64,000 nt of DNA from Cycas panzhihuaensis (Eukaryota > Cycadophyta). Where the stretch lies: the NCBI GenBank assembly GCA_023213395.1, contig CM041465.1, forward strand, positions 191,773,741-191,837,740, in the 5' to 3' direction. Positions 1-10,777 of the stretch are shown here, in pieces. The position numbers were made by a program, and so were the translations under genes. Position 1 is the stretch's first letter. Each line of letters opens with the position of its first letter. A model generated the notes under the pieces. That model was not told the origin of the DNA and searched no databases. It saw only the letters and a list, made by a program, of their open reading frames with translations.

Positions 1-1156
1 ATGAGAAGTTTTATTAGAAAAACCTTTCCATTCCAATTGATAGGTGGTATGTTATATAAGTTGGGACCTGATGAAGTTTTACGGAGATGTATACTCTAAC
101 ATGAAGTAAAGCCAATCTTAAGGGAAGCCCATGAAGGGATAGCCTTATCCCATCATGGAGGAGAAGCCATAGTAAGAAAAATATTGACCGTAGGGTTGTG
201 GTGGCCAACACTATTTGAAGATGCTGAAAAGTGGGTAAGAACCTATGATATCTGTCAATGAGCAGGGAAGCCATCAAAGCAGAATTTTATGCCTCTTCAT
301 CCTATAATAGCCCAAGCTCCATTTGAAAAATGGGGATTGGATTTAGAGACCAATTAGTCCTCCAGCCAGAAGGATAAATGCGAGATATATATTGGTGGCC
401 ACAGATTTCTTGACTAAATGGACTGAGGCTAAACCAATGAAGAAATGTGATGCAAGAAGTACAACATGTTTCTTATATGAAGTTATCATAATAAGATTCG
501 GATGTCCCTTGGAAATTGTATCAGATCAAGGAAGCACTTTTTTAAATCAGACGATCAAATACATGACCATGGAATTTTTGATTCAACATGGAAAATCTTT
601 GCCATATTATCCTAGAGCAAATGGTCAAGTAGAAAGTATAAATAAAATCCTGAAGATTGCCTTGATAAAGATTTGCAATGGACAACGAACTGATTGGGCA
701 GAAAAATTGCATTTAGTCCTATGGGTAGATCGAACGATGAAGAAATGATCGTACAAACAGACCCTATTTCAGCTAGTTTATGGATTGGAAGCTGTGGTTC
801 CCTTAGAATTTTAAGCGGAAAGCTTGAGAGTGGCTCAACATCTCAGGGCAGACCAAGAAATGTCATATGATCAAAGACTAATTCAACTAATGAAGCTGGA
901 CGAGACTAGAGCACGAGCATTGTGGGAGATAAAAGTGGAAAAGAAAAGGCGGAAGGCATGGCATGACCGCCACCTTAAAATACTCGACTTCAAGGTAAAT
1001 GATTTGGTATTATTATATGATAGTAAATTCAAGTTTAAACCAGGTAAAATGAAAATACGATGGCTAGGTCCATATAGAATTTATTATATTCATGATAATG
1101 GAGCCATTAAATTACAACAATTAGATGGACAGCCATTAACTAAATTAGTAGGTTAA
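1..1156 (+). pseudogene. Ty3/gypsy (Tat lineage) integrase, 3' end of pol
   Basis: This is the integrase end of a gypsy polyprotein, the enzyme that inserts retrotransposon cDNA into chromosomes. Three parts are visible in order. The zinc-binding region (about 100-265) has HEGIALSHHGGEAIV and ends YDICQ. The catalytic core (about 350-740) has VATDFLTKW for the first Asp, IVSDQGSTF for the second and YYPRANGQVES for the Glu. The C-terminal domain (824-1156) has VNDLVLLYDSKF and the WLGPYRI GPY/F signature. Wording matches the Tat/Athila side of plant gypsy elements (family knowledge). It is broken: a stop follows YDICQ, a frameshift lies near 345, and a stop sits where Gln is expected after PLEF near 813. 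The protein starts upstream of the window. Confidence 0.9.
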
Positions 1157-1739
1157 AATTATACAAAAAAAAAAAAAAAAAAAAAGTGAGAACATTATTG
1201 AACTAAGGAACAATCATCCTGACTGATGGACCATATGAGCACGTAAGAAGGTGTGCCTAACCGCAATTGTCTTAATCAGGAATGATTAAGAAAAGTGTGG
1301 AAAGTGCGGATGGGACGTACAACTATCTTCCATAACTGCTTAGTTATGATGAAAGGACATCTTGATGCGGCACATGGAAAGAGAAGGATGTGAAACAACC
1401 GGAATTGCAAAACAACGGTGATGAAATTATGGAATTCAATTTATATGACAAGGAGGAAGAATAATGGCATTGTATGGAAAGGAAATAGGGAAGGTACAAA
1501 CAGAAGGCAGACGAGAATTGAAGGCGTAGAAAGCGAGACGGATCAAATTGAGAGACAGCAACGAAGGTTGCAGAGACAGTAGTGAAGGTTGCAGAGACAA
1601 GAATGTGATCCACAGAGGTAGCAACAACGATTGTAGAAGCAGTCGCATTGCATAAAATTGAGCTTGTAGAAATAACGATGCGTTTGCGGTGATGAAGATT
1701 CGAAGACCGAATTGAGAAAGAATTCACAAGAATGGCAGT
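1157..1739 (+). other. 3' non-coding stretch after integrase, with A-tract
   Basis: A run of about 21 A at 1166-1186 follows the integrase stop. No recognisable domain follows. Around 1540-1660 one frame reads as a Gln/Arg-rich repeat (ERQQRRLQRQ and a second RLQRQ) interrupted by TAG codons, which may be the eroded start of the next ORF. The second copy of the large duplication begins at the position matching about 1516. Confidence 0.5.
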
Positions 1740-3370
1740 CTGAGGAAAATACCACAGATATTAGTAATTAAAGAAAATGATGATTTTAGGATACGGGCAG
1801 AATGGCAAACTATGAGAGAAGATGATGAAAGAAGAAAGCTTATTATAAAAGTGGAATTGCAGAAATTTATCATGGTCAGAATTCTGCCTAATGCAGAAAA
1901 GTTCTTATAGATAATGCTTCCATTATTAGCCAAATATCTGAAGATGATACAGATCTCAGAGGAGGTGATAGCAGCGGTAATAGGACTTCCAAAAGAAGGT
2001 GTAGAAATCTGCAGAGATACTTTGATATCTAGGGAAGAAGCGGCAAGAATTATTAGGGCAGGAAAAAAGACGCTTCTACGTCAGGTATAAGGATAGCAGG
2101 GATACGAGCTCTAGAAAATCATTTTATAGCACATTTTATTTTTACCAAAATTGTGCTTACTCAGAAGAGCGTGTTTGTACCTAGTAATCTAAGAACAATG
2201 GTGAATCAGGTTGCCCAAGGAAGAGTTTTAAAGCGGGTAAAGTTTGCAAAAAGAAAGATATAGATAAGTCTGCAGGCAATTCTGGAATCTAGTAAGACTG
2301 TTCCCTTTTATTATGTAACTATCCTCCAAGGGTTGCTACTATTTCAGTGTCCAGAAATCAGCATGCCGAAGGGTAATAGGGAACAATCACCATTGGCTTG
2401 TTAAACGGATGACAGCGGAGAGGACTAGGAGAAAAGAACAGACGAGGTTCAATCTTTGGATCTGAAATTATATTAAATGCATCAAGTAATGCCAGGAATA
2501 CAGCAGTACATGACTCAGAAAGGAAAAGAAAAGGTGAACTGGGGGAAAGGAGCCAGTTCAGTAAGAGAAGGACTCAAGGTTCCGAAATCATAACCAATGG
2601 AGGAGGAAGGAGGAGAAGAAAGAGTTGAGGAAACAATAATAATAGAAGATGAAGAACAAAGACAGAAAAGAAGAAGGTTGGCTCAAGAAAAAAGGAAGAA
2701 GGAAATAATAAAAAAGTTAAATAATCAGCCACCTAAAGTAGAGTTTAATGTATACAAGGAAATTTTAGAAGAAGGATTAGACCTAATGGAGTGCGGCGCC
2801 CAGGATATAACAAATTGGAAGACAACATTTTTAGCAAAAGTAACCAGCGATTGGTTCTGAGGCTGGAAAGTAGGGGCAAAGCCACCAGAGGAATCCCTAA
2901 AACGGATTCATCAAATTACAAAGGAGAAGTTGGAATCCTTAAAAAAGTTTATAATGGATTGGGTGGACGACATAAATGAGGTCAGACTGAAGGTGGAAGA
3001 ATTTAAAAGAAGATTTGATAAATACATTCTAGCAGATATGCAGCCAGTTTATCATTAGCTGGGAGCATAGATCATAAAAGCGAGCGAAGAAGCGACGTGC
3101 AAAAATCTATGGAAAGAATGTAATGCATACAGAGATCATTTAGAGTTAATAGAAAGAGTTAATATTGAGCTCAATCAAGAAATTGATCAGCTACAATCAG
3201 GGGAAAAACCAACCTTAGCACTGTTGGACACTATGCAAGATGTGGCTATGCTATATAAATATCTATGATGAAATGGATTGAAAATGCCTCCTCATATAGA
3301 AAAACCAGAGATGGAATATATACGAAGGGAAAGAATGAAAATTAAGGAGGCTCAAAGATGAAATTAAATA
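1740..3370 (+). pseudogene. Degenerate ORF of unknown function downstream of integrase
   Basis: I do not recognise this protein. Conceptual translation over several frames gives protein-like pieces: about 1798-2090 (containing ISEEVIAAVIGLPKEG), about 2150-2360 (SVFVPSNLRTMVNQV and VTILQGLLLFQCPE), and about 2597-3370. The last piece starts with a Glu-rich stretch, then a strongly basic run (RQKRRRLAQEKRKK, nuclear-localisation-like), then a charged, probably coiled-coil section containing ECNAYRDHLELIERVN. Its place between integrase and the probable 3' LTR suits the extra ORF known in some Tat-lineage elements, but that assignment is inference. Stops and frameshifts show it is dead. The same region recurs at about 46110-47830. 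Confidence 0.5.
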
Positions 3371-3429
3371 GAGTAATGTCGAATTTTTGTGAGCAGTATG
3401 CTACTCATTCAAAAGGGGCGACCGAGAAG

Positions 3430-3960
3430 ATGTGTGCTGGTTAATAGCCACTTTTGAAGGAATGGCTGTAACTACGATGACTATTACTGATGGAATGTGA
3501 CTATTCATGATACGCTACTACTACGATTATTCTTCTGCGATTGCATTGCGGTTGTTGTTTACTCTGCGACTACATCCATTGCTATAGCAACTGTGACTAC
3601 TGTGACTATCGGTGCCATAGCCTTATTTGTAACTATGGTTGTGATTATAGCGGTGAAGTGGCGGTGCAACTCAGACCGGATAGTGGGTAATTCGGTCAGC
3701 GGGCAGACCATAGGCGGCATGGGCAGCGGCGAATCAGTTAGGACAACAGTTTTTGAAACCGTTATATAACTGTACATCTGTCTCACATAAAACTGAGAAT
3801 CAAGACATGTATGGGTGTGTGTGTATTTTCTTGACATCCGATTGGCCTGGACTGGACCCACGTTGGGACAGCCAGGTGTAATTGTTCTGGCATGCATCTA
3901 GTTGTGAGAGGACCAGTGTCTTTGTCATGAATAACAATTCTTAATGTTCTCACCAATGTG
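3430..3960 (+). repeat. Probable 3' LTR of the Tat-lineage remnant
   Basis: A purine run (AAAAGGGG, 3411-3418) just upstream could be the polypurine tract. Inside, a TATA-like TTATATAA at about 3762 lies before a stretch that looks like R/U5, and the base composition is more GC-rich than the neighbourhood. No partner LTR is visible and the ends are estimated, so the call rests on position and layout. A small ORF at 3497-3769 inside it has no protein-like features. Confidence 0.4.
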
Positions 3961-4288
3961 CGTCTTTTTCTTTACGAATTATTGCATGTTAAGATAGTTA
4001 GTAAAAGGTGTGCATAGTTTGGTAAACAGGATTTACAGGTTGGTTGCTCATAATTAGTCACTGATGATTATATATGACTATAGGTTGATTACTAATTATA
4101 GGTTAATTACTTATAAGAAATAAGCATGATGTTAATAGATTTATAGGTTATAAGTAATACAAGTTTATTTAGTTATTCAACTTGATACAGATATAGGTTT
4201 ACAAATTCTAATATATATGGAAAGACATAAAAACATTGAAGACCAAGGATGAAGACTTGAAGATTGTAAATTAAAGATATTAAATATT
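3961..4288 (+). other. Non-coding tail before copia LTR C
   Basis: AT-rich sequence with no recognisable protein. It ends in a polypurine tract, so it is probably the 3' internal end of the copia element whose LTR follows. Confidence 0.4.
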
Positions 4289-4297
4289 AGGGGGAAG
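4289..4297 (+). other. Polypurine tract of copia element C
   Basis: AGGGGGAAG immediately before the LTR start TATTAGAATATA (a TG-to-TA change of the usual TGTTAGAA start). The polypurine tract primes plus-strand cDNA synthesis and normally lies just upstream of a 3' LTR. Confidence 0.7.
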
Positions 4298-4755
4298 TAT
4301 TAGAATATATGGTAATTTTACATATATAATGTTTAATGTATTATTGTAGACCCACACAAAATTTCACTCACCAAAAGTATTGATATATGTGATATACAAG
4401 ACTATTTATATATATATCCTATTAGATGATGAAATGGCTCAAGAGATATAATAAGGTATTCAAGAGGTGACATGTGCTATAAATATGTATCTATATCACT
4501 TGAAAACTTGAGAAAGAAGATGTAATTCATTTGATATTATTCGAGAAGCTCCAACTCAACCTTCTCCCATGGTTTTTCCACACTGGGTTTTTCACGTATA
4601 AAATTATTACCTCTCTTATGGTGCATACTTTGTGATGCTTATGCTTTATATTTCATGTTATTACTTTATATGTGAATCTTACAATACATGATTTGTGTAC
4701 ATTCCTCATGATATTATATGATTAAATCATTATACATAATGAGTACATTATAATA
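4298..4755 (+). repeat. Copia-type LTR C
   Basis: The LTR starts TATTAGAATATATGG and runs to the PBS at 4756. The U5-like part carries the GGTTTTTCC and GGGTTTTTCACG motifs typical of plant copia LTRs. It has a polypurine tract on its left and a primer-binding site on its right, so it is neither a simple solo LTR nor a simple 5' or 3' LTR. A second copy is at 48920-49386. Confidence 0.75.
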
Positions 4756-4767
4756 TGGCATCAAAGT
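4756..4767 (+). other. tRNA-iMet primer-binding site of element C
   Basis: TGGCATCAAAGT, two substitutions plus a terminal change from the plant initiator-tRNA-Met site TGGTATCAGAGC, directly after the LTR. Confidence 0.65.
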
Positions 4768-5070
4768 AAAATACTAAATTCTTATAGGTTTTTCCCTCTT
4801 GGTATGGTTGTCACTTGTTGATATTTATTGCAAATCACAACATGCTAGTTACAACCATTTTTGCCTATAAAATGTCAATTGTAATAGTTTGGTATACATA
4901 TGGATAATACTTTAAGGTCTATGATGTTTAGGGAGGCATAACATAATGATACTTATAGGAGTGCTCAGATAGATAATATCCTTCATTAGATCTTATAAAT
5001 CCTCTCGATAATAACCAAAGTGAAGAATTTAAAGGAGGGGGTCTAAAGGAAAAATAATGTAGCTCGAAGT
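4768..5070. other. Gene-free stretch
   Basis: About 300 bp of AT-rich sequence: the truncated leader of element C, then unassigned sequence up to the PBS-like repeats of element D. No coding signal is seen. Confidence 0.4.
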
Positions 5071-5167
5071 GCTCTATAATACCAAATGTAGGAAAATAAT
5101 GGAAGCCCAAGTAGCTCTGATACCAAATGAAGGAAATAAAATGGAGCTAGATTAAGCTCTGATACCA
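5071..5167 (-). repeat. Three tandem PBS-like units left of element D
   Basis: Minus-strand primer-site cores (plus-strand GCTCTGATACCA or close) start at 5071, 5114 and 5156, about 42 bp apart. Each is followed by a short stretch resembling the LTR tip. This repeats, in part, the array inside element D at 9301-9435. The left flank of D therefore looks like the beginning of another copy of the same element sharing the LTR at 5170-5568. Confidence 0.7.
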
Positions 5168-5169
5168 AA

Positions 5170-5568
5170 TGTTAGAAATAATATGCAAGGAGAACAGGGT
5201 AGAACATAAAGTAATCCTCAATACATCAATATATTGTTGTAGCATAAATACATGAAACTTCTATATTCAATCTATTGTGATAAGTGAGCATTACAAATTT
5301 TCTAAATGAGGGTGATATCTAAAGACACCATGGTTTCAACACCCCTCAATATTTATAATTTTGGAGGAGGAGGGAAACTCCTCAACCCCTGAAATTCAAA
5401 TTACAATAAAATAATATAAACTTAACTTAAAGTGAACTTAACTCAAATTAACATAAACTCACCTTAACACCTACACATGTTGAGCATCCACATGTGTAAA
5501 TTGAAGATGATGAGGTGTGTTCCCCTAGTTAGAAGGTGGGAGTGGAGTGATGACAATTAACTCCAACA
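5170..5568 (-). repeat. Element D 3' LTR (left)
   Basis: It begins TGTTAGAAATAATATGC and ends CTCCAACA on the plus strand (TG...CA). It matches the LTR at 9438-9831 along its length, including GGGAAACTCCTCAACCCC. The complement of a polypurine tract (TTCTCCCCTTTA, 5569-5580) abuts its right end. Confidence 0.85.
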
Positions 5569-5734
5569 TTCTCCCCTTTAATGGTCATCATAAACACTTG
5601 TATATTCTCTTTAAACTTATGGAACTTGTATTTAAAAAAAAACTTTAAAATTCTAATCTTTATCAACTCTTCTCATCATTATAGTCACATATGTCTCTTT
5701 ACCATTGAATGATGTAAAAAAACTATGAGTAAAT

Positions 5735-6269
5735 TATGCTTGATTTATACAAAAAAGAATAGCTGCAACTTTGAGTTTATCAACTAGAGCATTAAAAAAA
5801 CTTTGAACTATCATATCATTAGGTCTATTTTCTGTCATATCATAAGATTCATTCTCCATCATATCATAAGATTCATTCTCCCCCTCAAATGGAGGATCAA
5901 TAAGTTGGTCATATATTTGATTGGAATAAATCCTTAGTCTTTTCATGACAAGTCACCTGTTCTGAAACTTGTCTCACATATTCATCAAAAGTAACATCAA
6001 ATGCATTGAGGGTATCTCCCCCATAAGTAGAAATCAATACATTCCAAGCGAATTTAGAAGTAGTTAATTTAGAAACTATAGAAAAGCATCATCATTTATA
6101 GTGAAAATAATAATCCTAAAACTTCATTATCTTTTCTAAAATTTTCTTTAATACTAAGATCACATTTATGCTGCAAATATTTCCATAGATCATGTGTAAT
6201 GAAATAATCTTGCATAGTCTTATGCCATAATGAAAAATTTTACCCATCGAATATAGAAAATTCTGTCAT
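5735..6269 (-). pseudogene. Copia-type gag (UBN2-like) of element D
   Basis: Gag forms the virus-like particle. On the minus strand the start codon at 6269 opens MTEFSIFDG, then a stop, then NFSLWHKTMQDYF and THDLWKYLQ, the usual N-terminal wording of copia gag. Further on come DNEVLGLLFFTINDDAFS, FAWNVLISTYGGD and FDEYVRQVSEQV, matching the UBN2 gag domain in order. It ends in an acidic stretch with a tandem NESYDM repeat (plus-strand repeat of about 27 bp near 5836-5882). There is one internal stop and at least one frameshift. No zinc knuckle is seen and nothing of pol follows. The gag lies next to the 3' LTR, not the 5' LTR. Confidence 0.8.
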
Positions 6270-8044
6270 TTTATCAAAAAACTTTAGTACATAAGAGTAT
6301 GCTTTTATCAAATCAAATAAAGTCAATAAATGACAAACTTATGTGATGTCAAATATACTTTTCAAAAGAAATGTAATGCACTAATAAATATAGATGATTT
6401 CATATAAACTTTTTTAGAGAGATGTAATGCCCTTTAGAAAGTCAATCAACTAGGCACAATAAGGAAATGATCCTTTCAATAATGATAAAAATGGATTTTA
6501 AATAAGTATGCCTTTCAAATAAACTTTGAAATAAAATGAATATAAGAGTAAATTTGAATGTAATAAAGATTCTTTTAGCAATACAAATCTGAAATGTAAC
6601 TTTGATGATAAAACGAATAATCCTTAACCTTTGATTTTTTAAATGAATAAATATAAACTCTCAATACAATAAATCCTTAGCCTTGATAATAATATATAAT
6701 CTGAAGCGGAAATATATATATGTATTCTCATTTTGAAATATAATGAATATGAAGAAACGTTTGAACAAAAAAGTATTATACTCCTTAAAAGAAAGGTTTA
6801 AAGGATAACATCAAGTTGGGCAGCTTCAAAAGTATACTAAATGATATCAGAATAACATGAAACTTTACCAGTATGAAGATTAATAAAATATGTAGCCAAT
6901 AGAACTAACCGTTTTGAAAGTAGGTTCCTACAAGTCAAATTTTGATGATCCAAATTTATAGGCCTCTTTTTGAGGTAAAACAAGAGCAAGGAGCTTAAAA
7001 ACTTATACAAATGTTAATAAAAATTTATAGAATTCTGTAAAAATGATCAAATATATCTTGGAGAGCTACTTAATATATTTTCAATTAAATTTTTTGAGAA
7101 ATACTATACACAAAATGTGTAATTATGCCAGGTTTGAGATAATTAAGTACCTCTACTTTGATGCTTTTGAAAATTAGTAAAATAACATTAAAATGTATAA
7201 AAAACTATGTCAATTTGAAAAGGATAGAGTCAACTTCCCAACGAAGTTGGCGGGACTAAATTTTGATACAAAATAAAAAAGTTATAATGAAAATGGTAAC
7301 TTGTACTTTTATGGTAAAAGGTTTAAAAAATGCTAAAAAACACTAAAGTGCCACATTTAGTGATTAAAATAATGATCAAAATGAATTCTAAAAAATAAAA
7401 TAAATAGTTGGTAATGAAGTTTCTTGAATGTAGATCAACATGGAGCAGATCAGAGTAAAAATAATCTCCCGGTTGTAAAATATAATCAGTTGAAAAAGTG
7501 ATTTTGTAAAAAGTTTAAAAAATGCTCAAAAATAAATGCGACTTTAAATCATTGAGATAGGGTCAAATCAAGTCAAATTGGTCATATGATAGTTAAAATC
7601 AATCTCTGAAAAATTTACGATGTAATGGCTGGTTTTCGTGAAATCGATAACCAATGAAGAGTTATGGCAAAATTTGCGGTAACCTATGTAAAATTAAAAA
7701 ATTAAAAAAAATAAAAGGAAAAAAGTGTTAAAACTTATGTTATCCCCTTGCCAATTGTCATATGAAAATGTTTGGTGGCCGGGGCTAAGAGATAAGGGGA
7801 TTAAGCCTTTAAGAAATTGATTCGAAATATTATTTAATATGTTTTGATTTTTAAACTTTATAAAAAATAAAACATAGAGAAAAATGAAACGTAATGGCTG
7901 CGTGACTGCACAACGAAATAGAGGTAAAAGATTGATAAAAAGATGAGTGAATCAATCGATTCAAAGGTAGAAGGAGACGGATCGATCTTTGACAGAGATC
8001 TCCAGATAGATCGCTGAATGGAGTTCAAAAACGATTAAAAAATG

Positions 8045-8079
<35 letters not shown>

Positions 8080-9300
8080 GGAAAAAGGAACCACGCTTTG
8101 CCGCGGAGGAAATAGTGAGTAATGAGATGATGACGAGGCTTAGATCTGGTTGAGATCGACCTACAGAGAGGTGCCCAACTAGGAAAATATAGATTTCATA
8201 AAATTTTTAAAAATATTTCAAAAAATAGTGAGAAAATGATGAAAAAACCTAATAAACTAGGGTTTTAATTGTTTTGGAGGTAGGATCTCCCTGTACAGGC
8301 CACCAAATGAGACAAAATTTTATAGGTAGTAGAATGTCTTAGACAGCCAGCACTAGTAAAATTTCAAAGCGATCTATTATACACTTGAGAACAAGCTTAC
8401 AGATCGAGTGGAGACTAAAATAGAGTAGCAGTCAATCTAGATGATATATCTTGTTGTCTGATCAGCAAAAACTCAAACCATCTCTTTCACTAGCTTGCTA
8501 ACCCAGTAATGATCACAACAAGTGGTCACTTACTAGGGTTTTGAGTGGCATATCTATTACATAAGTTTTCCAAACCAATGGATCAAGTCGCCCAAAATAA
8601 AAAATGTGAAAAATAAAAATAATATAAAAATTTTTAATCAAATAAACTTTATAATACGTAAAGTTTAAAATTTGATATAAATAATCAAACTAATGTGTTG
8701 TAGCTACCCAAAATCTGAAGAAAATAGTGAAATAGACAATAAATGTTGTAATATAACTTCTCCAAAAGGGTTTTTAGGTTGAATATACACTAGAAACACA
8801 GATCTGAAGAGAACTTGCAAATATGGCTAAATATATAATTAAAAATACAAATCTGAAATAAAATATAGCAAATCTGAACCAAATGTTATAGATCTGAAAT
8901 AAATATACTAGAAAAATGGTCAAATAATTACTGAAACAAGCAGATCTGAAAAAATAAATTGATAAATATTGCAGATCTGAAAGAAAACTTGAATAAATGT
9001 TATAGATCTAAAAAAATATGTAGTAGATCTGAAGAAAAATATGCCATATCTGAGAAAAAACTTAAATAAATGTAGCTTGTTACTAATCTCCTTCACAAAT
9101 TTGAAGAAATCAAAATATCTTTGTTATTTCACTAATATAACTTAAGAATATGCAAATCTTAATAAATTAATATAAGAAACTTGCTAAAAAAAATTGTAGA
9201 AGATAAATATAACCAATATTTATTGTTGTGAGCAAATATGCCTCAAAATGCCAATAAACTTTCCTTCTTCACAAAAACTTTAGCATGCCAGCAATCGTCT
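6270..9300 (-). other. Non-coding leader of element D
   Basis: About 3.0 kb of very AT-rich sequence without a recognisable protein on either strand. It carries a CA/TA microsatellite and, near 8890-9020, many scattered AGATCTGA-like words. A short moderately GC-rich section lies at about 7900-8400. A second, partly corrupted copy is at about 50893-53910. Confidence 0.6.
8044..8079. repeat. (CA)n(TA)n microsatellite
   Basis: A CA run followed by a TA run. The matching tract in the second copy (52660-52705) is longer, so the two copies differ in repeat number. Confidence 0.9.
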
Positions 9301-9435
9301 GCTCCGATACCAAATGAAGGAAAAATAATGTAGCTCCAAGTGCTCTGATACCAAATGTAAGAAAACAATGGAGCCCCAGTAGCTCTGATACCAAATGAAG
9401 GAAATAAAATGGAGTTAAACTAAGCTCTAATACCA
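9301..9435 (-). repeat. Array of four tRNA-iMet PBS-like units
   Basis: Plus-strand cores GCTCCGATACCA (9301), GCTCTGATACCA (9342), GCTCTGATACCA (9382) and GCTCTAATACCA (9424) recur every 40-42 bp. The middle two are exact complements of TGGTATCAGAGC, the plant initiator-tRNA-Met primer site. Each core is followed by about 25 bp resembling the LTR tip, so the unit looks like a repeated LTR-end/PBS junction. Only the last core abuts the LTR. Confidence 0.85.
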
Positions 9436-9437
9436 AA

Positions 9438-9831
9438 TGTTGGAAATAATATGCAAGAAGAACATGGCAGAACATAAAGTAATCTTGATACATCAATATA
9501 TTGTTATAGTATAAACACATAAAACTTCTATATTCAATCCATTGTGATAAGTGAGCATTACAAAATTTCCAAATGAAGGTGGTGTCTAAATATATCAAGG
9601 TTGCACACCTCTCAATATTTATAATTTTGGGGGAGGAGGGAAACTCCTCAACCCCTGAAATTTAAATTATAATAAAATAATATAAACTTAACTTAAAGTG
9701 AACTTAACTCAAATTAACATAAACTCACCTTAACACCTACATATTGAGCACTCACATGTGTAAATTGAAGATGATGAGGTGTGCTCCCTTAGTTGGAAGG
9801 TGGGAATGGAGTGATAACAATTAACTCAATA
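9438..9831 (-). repeat. Element D 5' LTR (right)
   Basis: Partner of the LTR at 5170-5568. It starts TGTTGGAAATAATATGC; its right end is TTAACTCAATA here and ACTCCAATA in the second copy. Read on the minus strand it is followed directly by the PBS array. Confidence 0.85.
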
Positions 9832-10777
9832 GGGTCTTTATAAATTTATTTCCTAAAACCTATGTTAAGCTCCACTATTAAGCTAAAGATTCTAAAATAG
9901 ATTTATTGTCGATAAAGGTATTAACAAAAATGACCACTTATCAACTAACCCTTTCTAGTAATGCTTTTAAAATTATTGACAAAGAAAATATGGAAAACTA
10001 ATCAAACTCCATTTACTTTTAAAGATAAACCACCAATAAAAAGAGTAAAGTACAACTAGAAAACCTTAACATACACTTTATACTTTTCAATGATAAAAAT
10101 AATCTTGAAAGAAATATAAGGAATAACTAAAGCTAGAATATTAGGATTATTAATTTCATAACATCATAACTATTTTCCTCTTTTAGGGTAGCTATGAAAC
10201 ATAAAAGAAGAAAACTATATGATTGTATAAAATATCTCCCATTTAAGTTAAAGCATTATAACAGTGATGCACTTGTTAATGGTGTTTAGTCTTTTAAACA
10301 AATTAATGATCAACACTTCCTCCAAATTTAGTCTATAAATAAAACTCTATAGCGTTTTAACTCTTCCCTTTAGAAACCCTCATTTTACAATACAAAAGCA
10401 ACAAAAAAAATAAACTTATATTGGAAAGTCTTTTCAAAAAATATAAGAAAAGAATTTCAAAAATTTCTCCCTCTCCTCCTCTATCCCCTATCTACTCTCT
10501 CTTCTTCTACAAGTATTCACCTCTTGGATTGTAAATGGGAGCCAAAATATCTCAATGTTAACCTATCTCTTAAATTACAAGTAGAAGCCAAAATATCTCT
10601 AGTGATAGCCTATTCTTTGCATCAACTCCATTGATTAGTAATTATTGTACCTATGAGTTATTTCTTAATTTATAATGGAACAATATACTCTATGTTAGGT
10701 GTTTGGGTGTGATAGTTACATGTAACTTTTCGGCATGGATGGATCCTATAAATGTTCTTCCTATATCAATGCTTCTA
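9832..10777. other. Gene-free stretch, LTR- or promoter-like
   Basis: No protein is recognised. It holds a TATA-like TATAAATAA at 10334-10342, a CT-rich tract at about 10460-10510, and an imperfect direct repeat of about 44 bp (10528-10618) around AGCCAAAATATCTC. This layout resembles a promoter or LTR U3-R region, but no partner or boundary is visible. Confidence 0.4.

Larger units (their letters stand above)
5170..9831 (-). mobile_element. Element D: gag-only copia-like LTR retrotransposon (TR-GAG type)
   Basis: Two LTRs of about 395 bp flank a 3.87 kb interior. Read on the minus strand the order is 5' LTR (9831-9438), four tandem PBS-like units, a leader of about 3.1 kb without recognisable protein, a gag fragment (6269 to about 5735), a polypurine tract (complement of 5569-5580) and the 3' LTR (5568-5170). 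No protease, integrase, RT or RNase H is present. Elements of this make-up have been described in plants as terminal-repeat retrotransposons with a GAG domain (TR-GAG) and need pol from another element. PBS-like units also lie outside the left LTR, so this was part of a tandem arrangement. A second copy is at 49800-54443. Confidence 0.8.

Noticed and set aside
1344-1933. Several minus-strand ORFs rich in Ser, Leu and Cys
   Set aside because: They are shadows of the purine-rich plus strand; composition is not protein-like and they are not conserved at 45825-46460.
3497-3897. Two overlapping opposite-strand ORFs of 90 and 112 codons
   Set aside because: They lie in the probable LTR, have low-complexity composition and no domain, and the frames are not preserved in the second copy.
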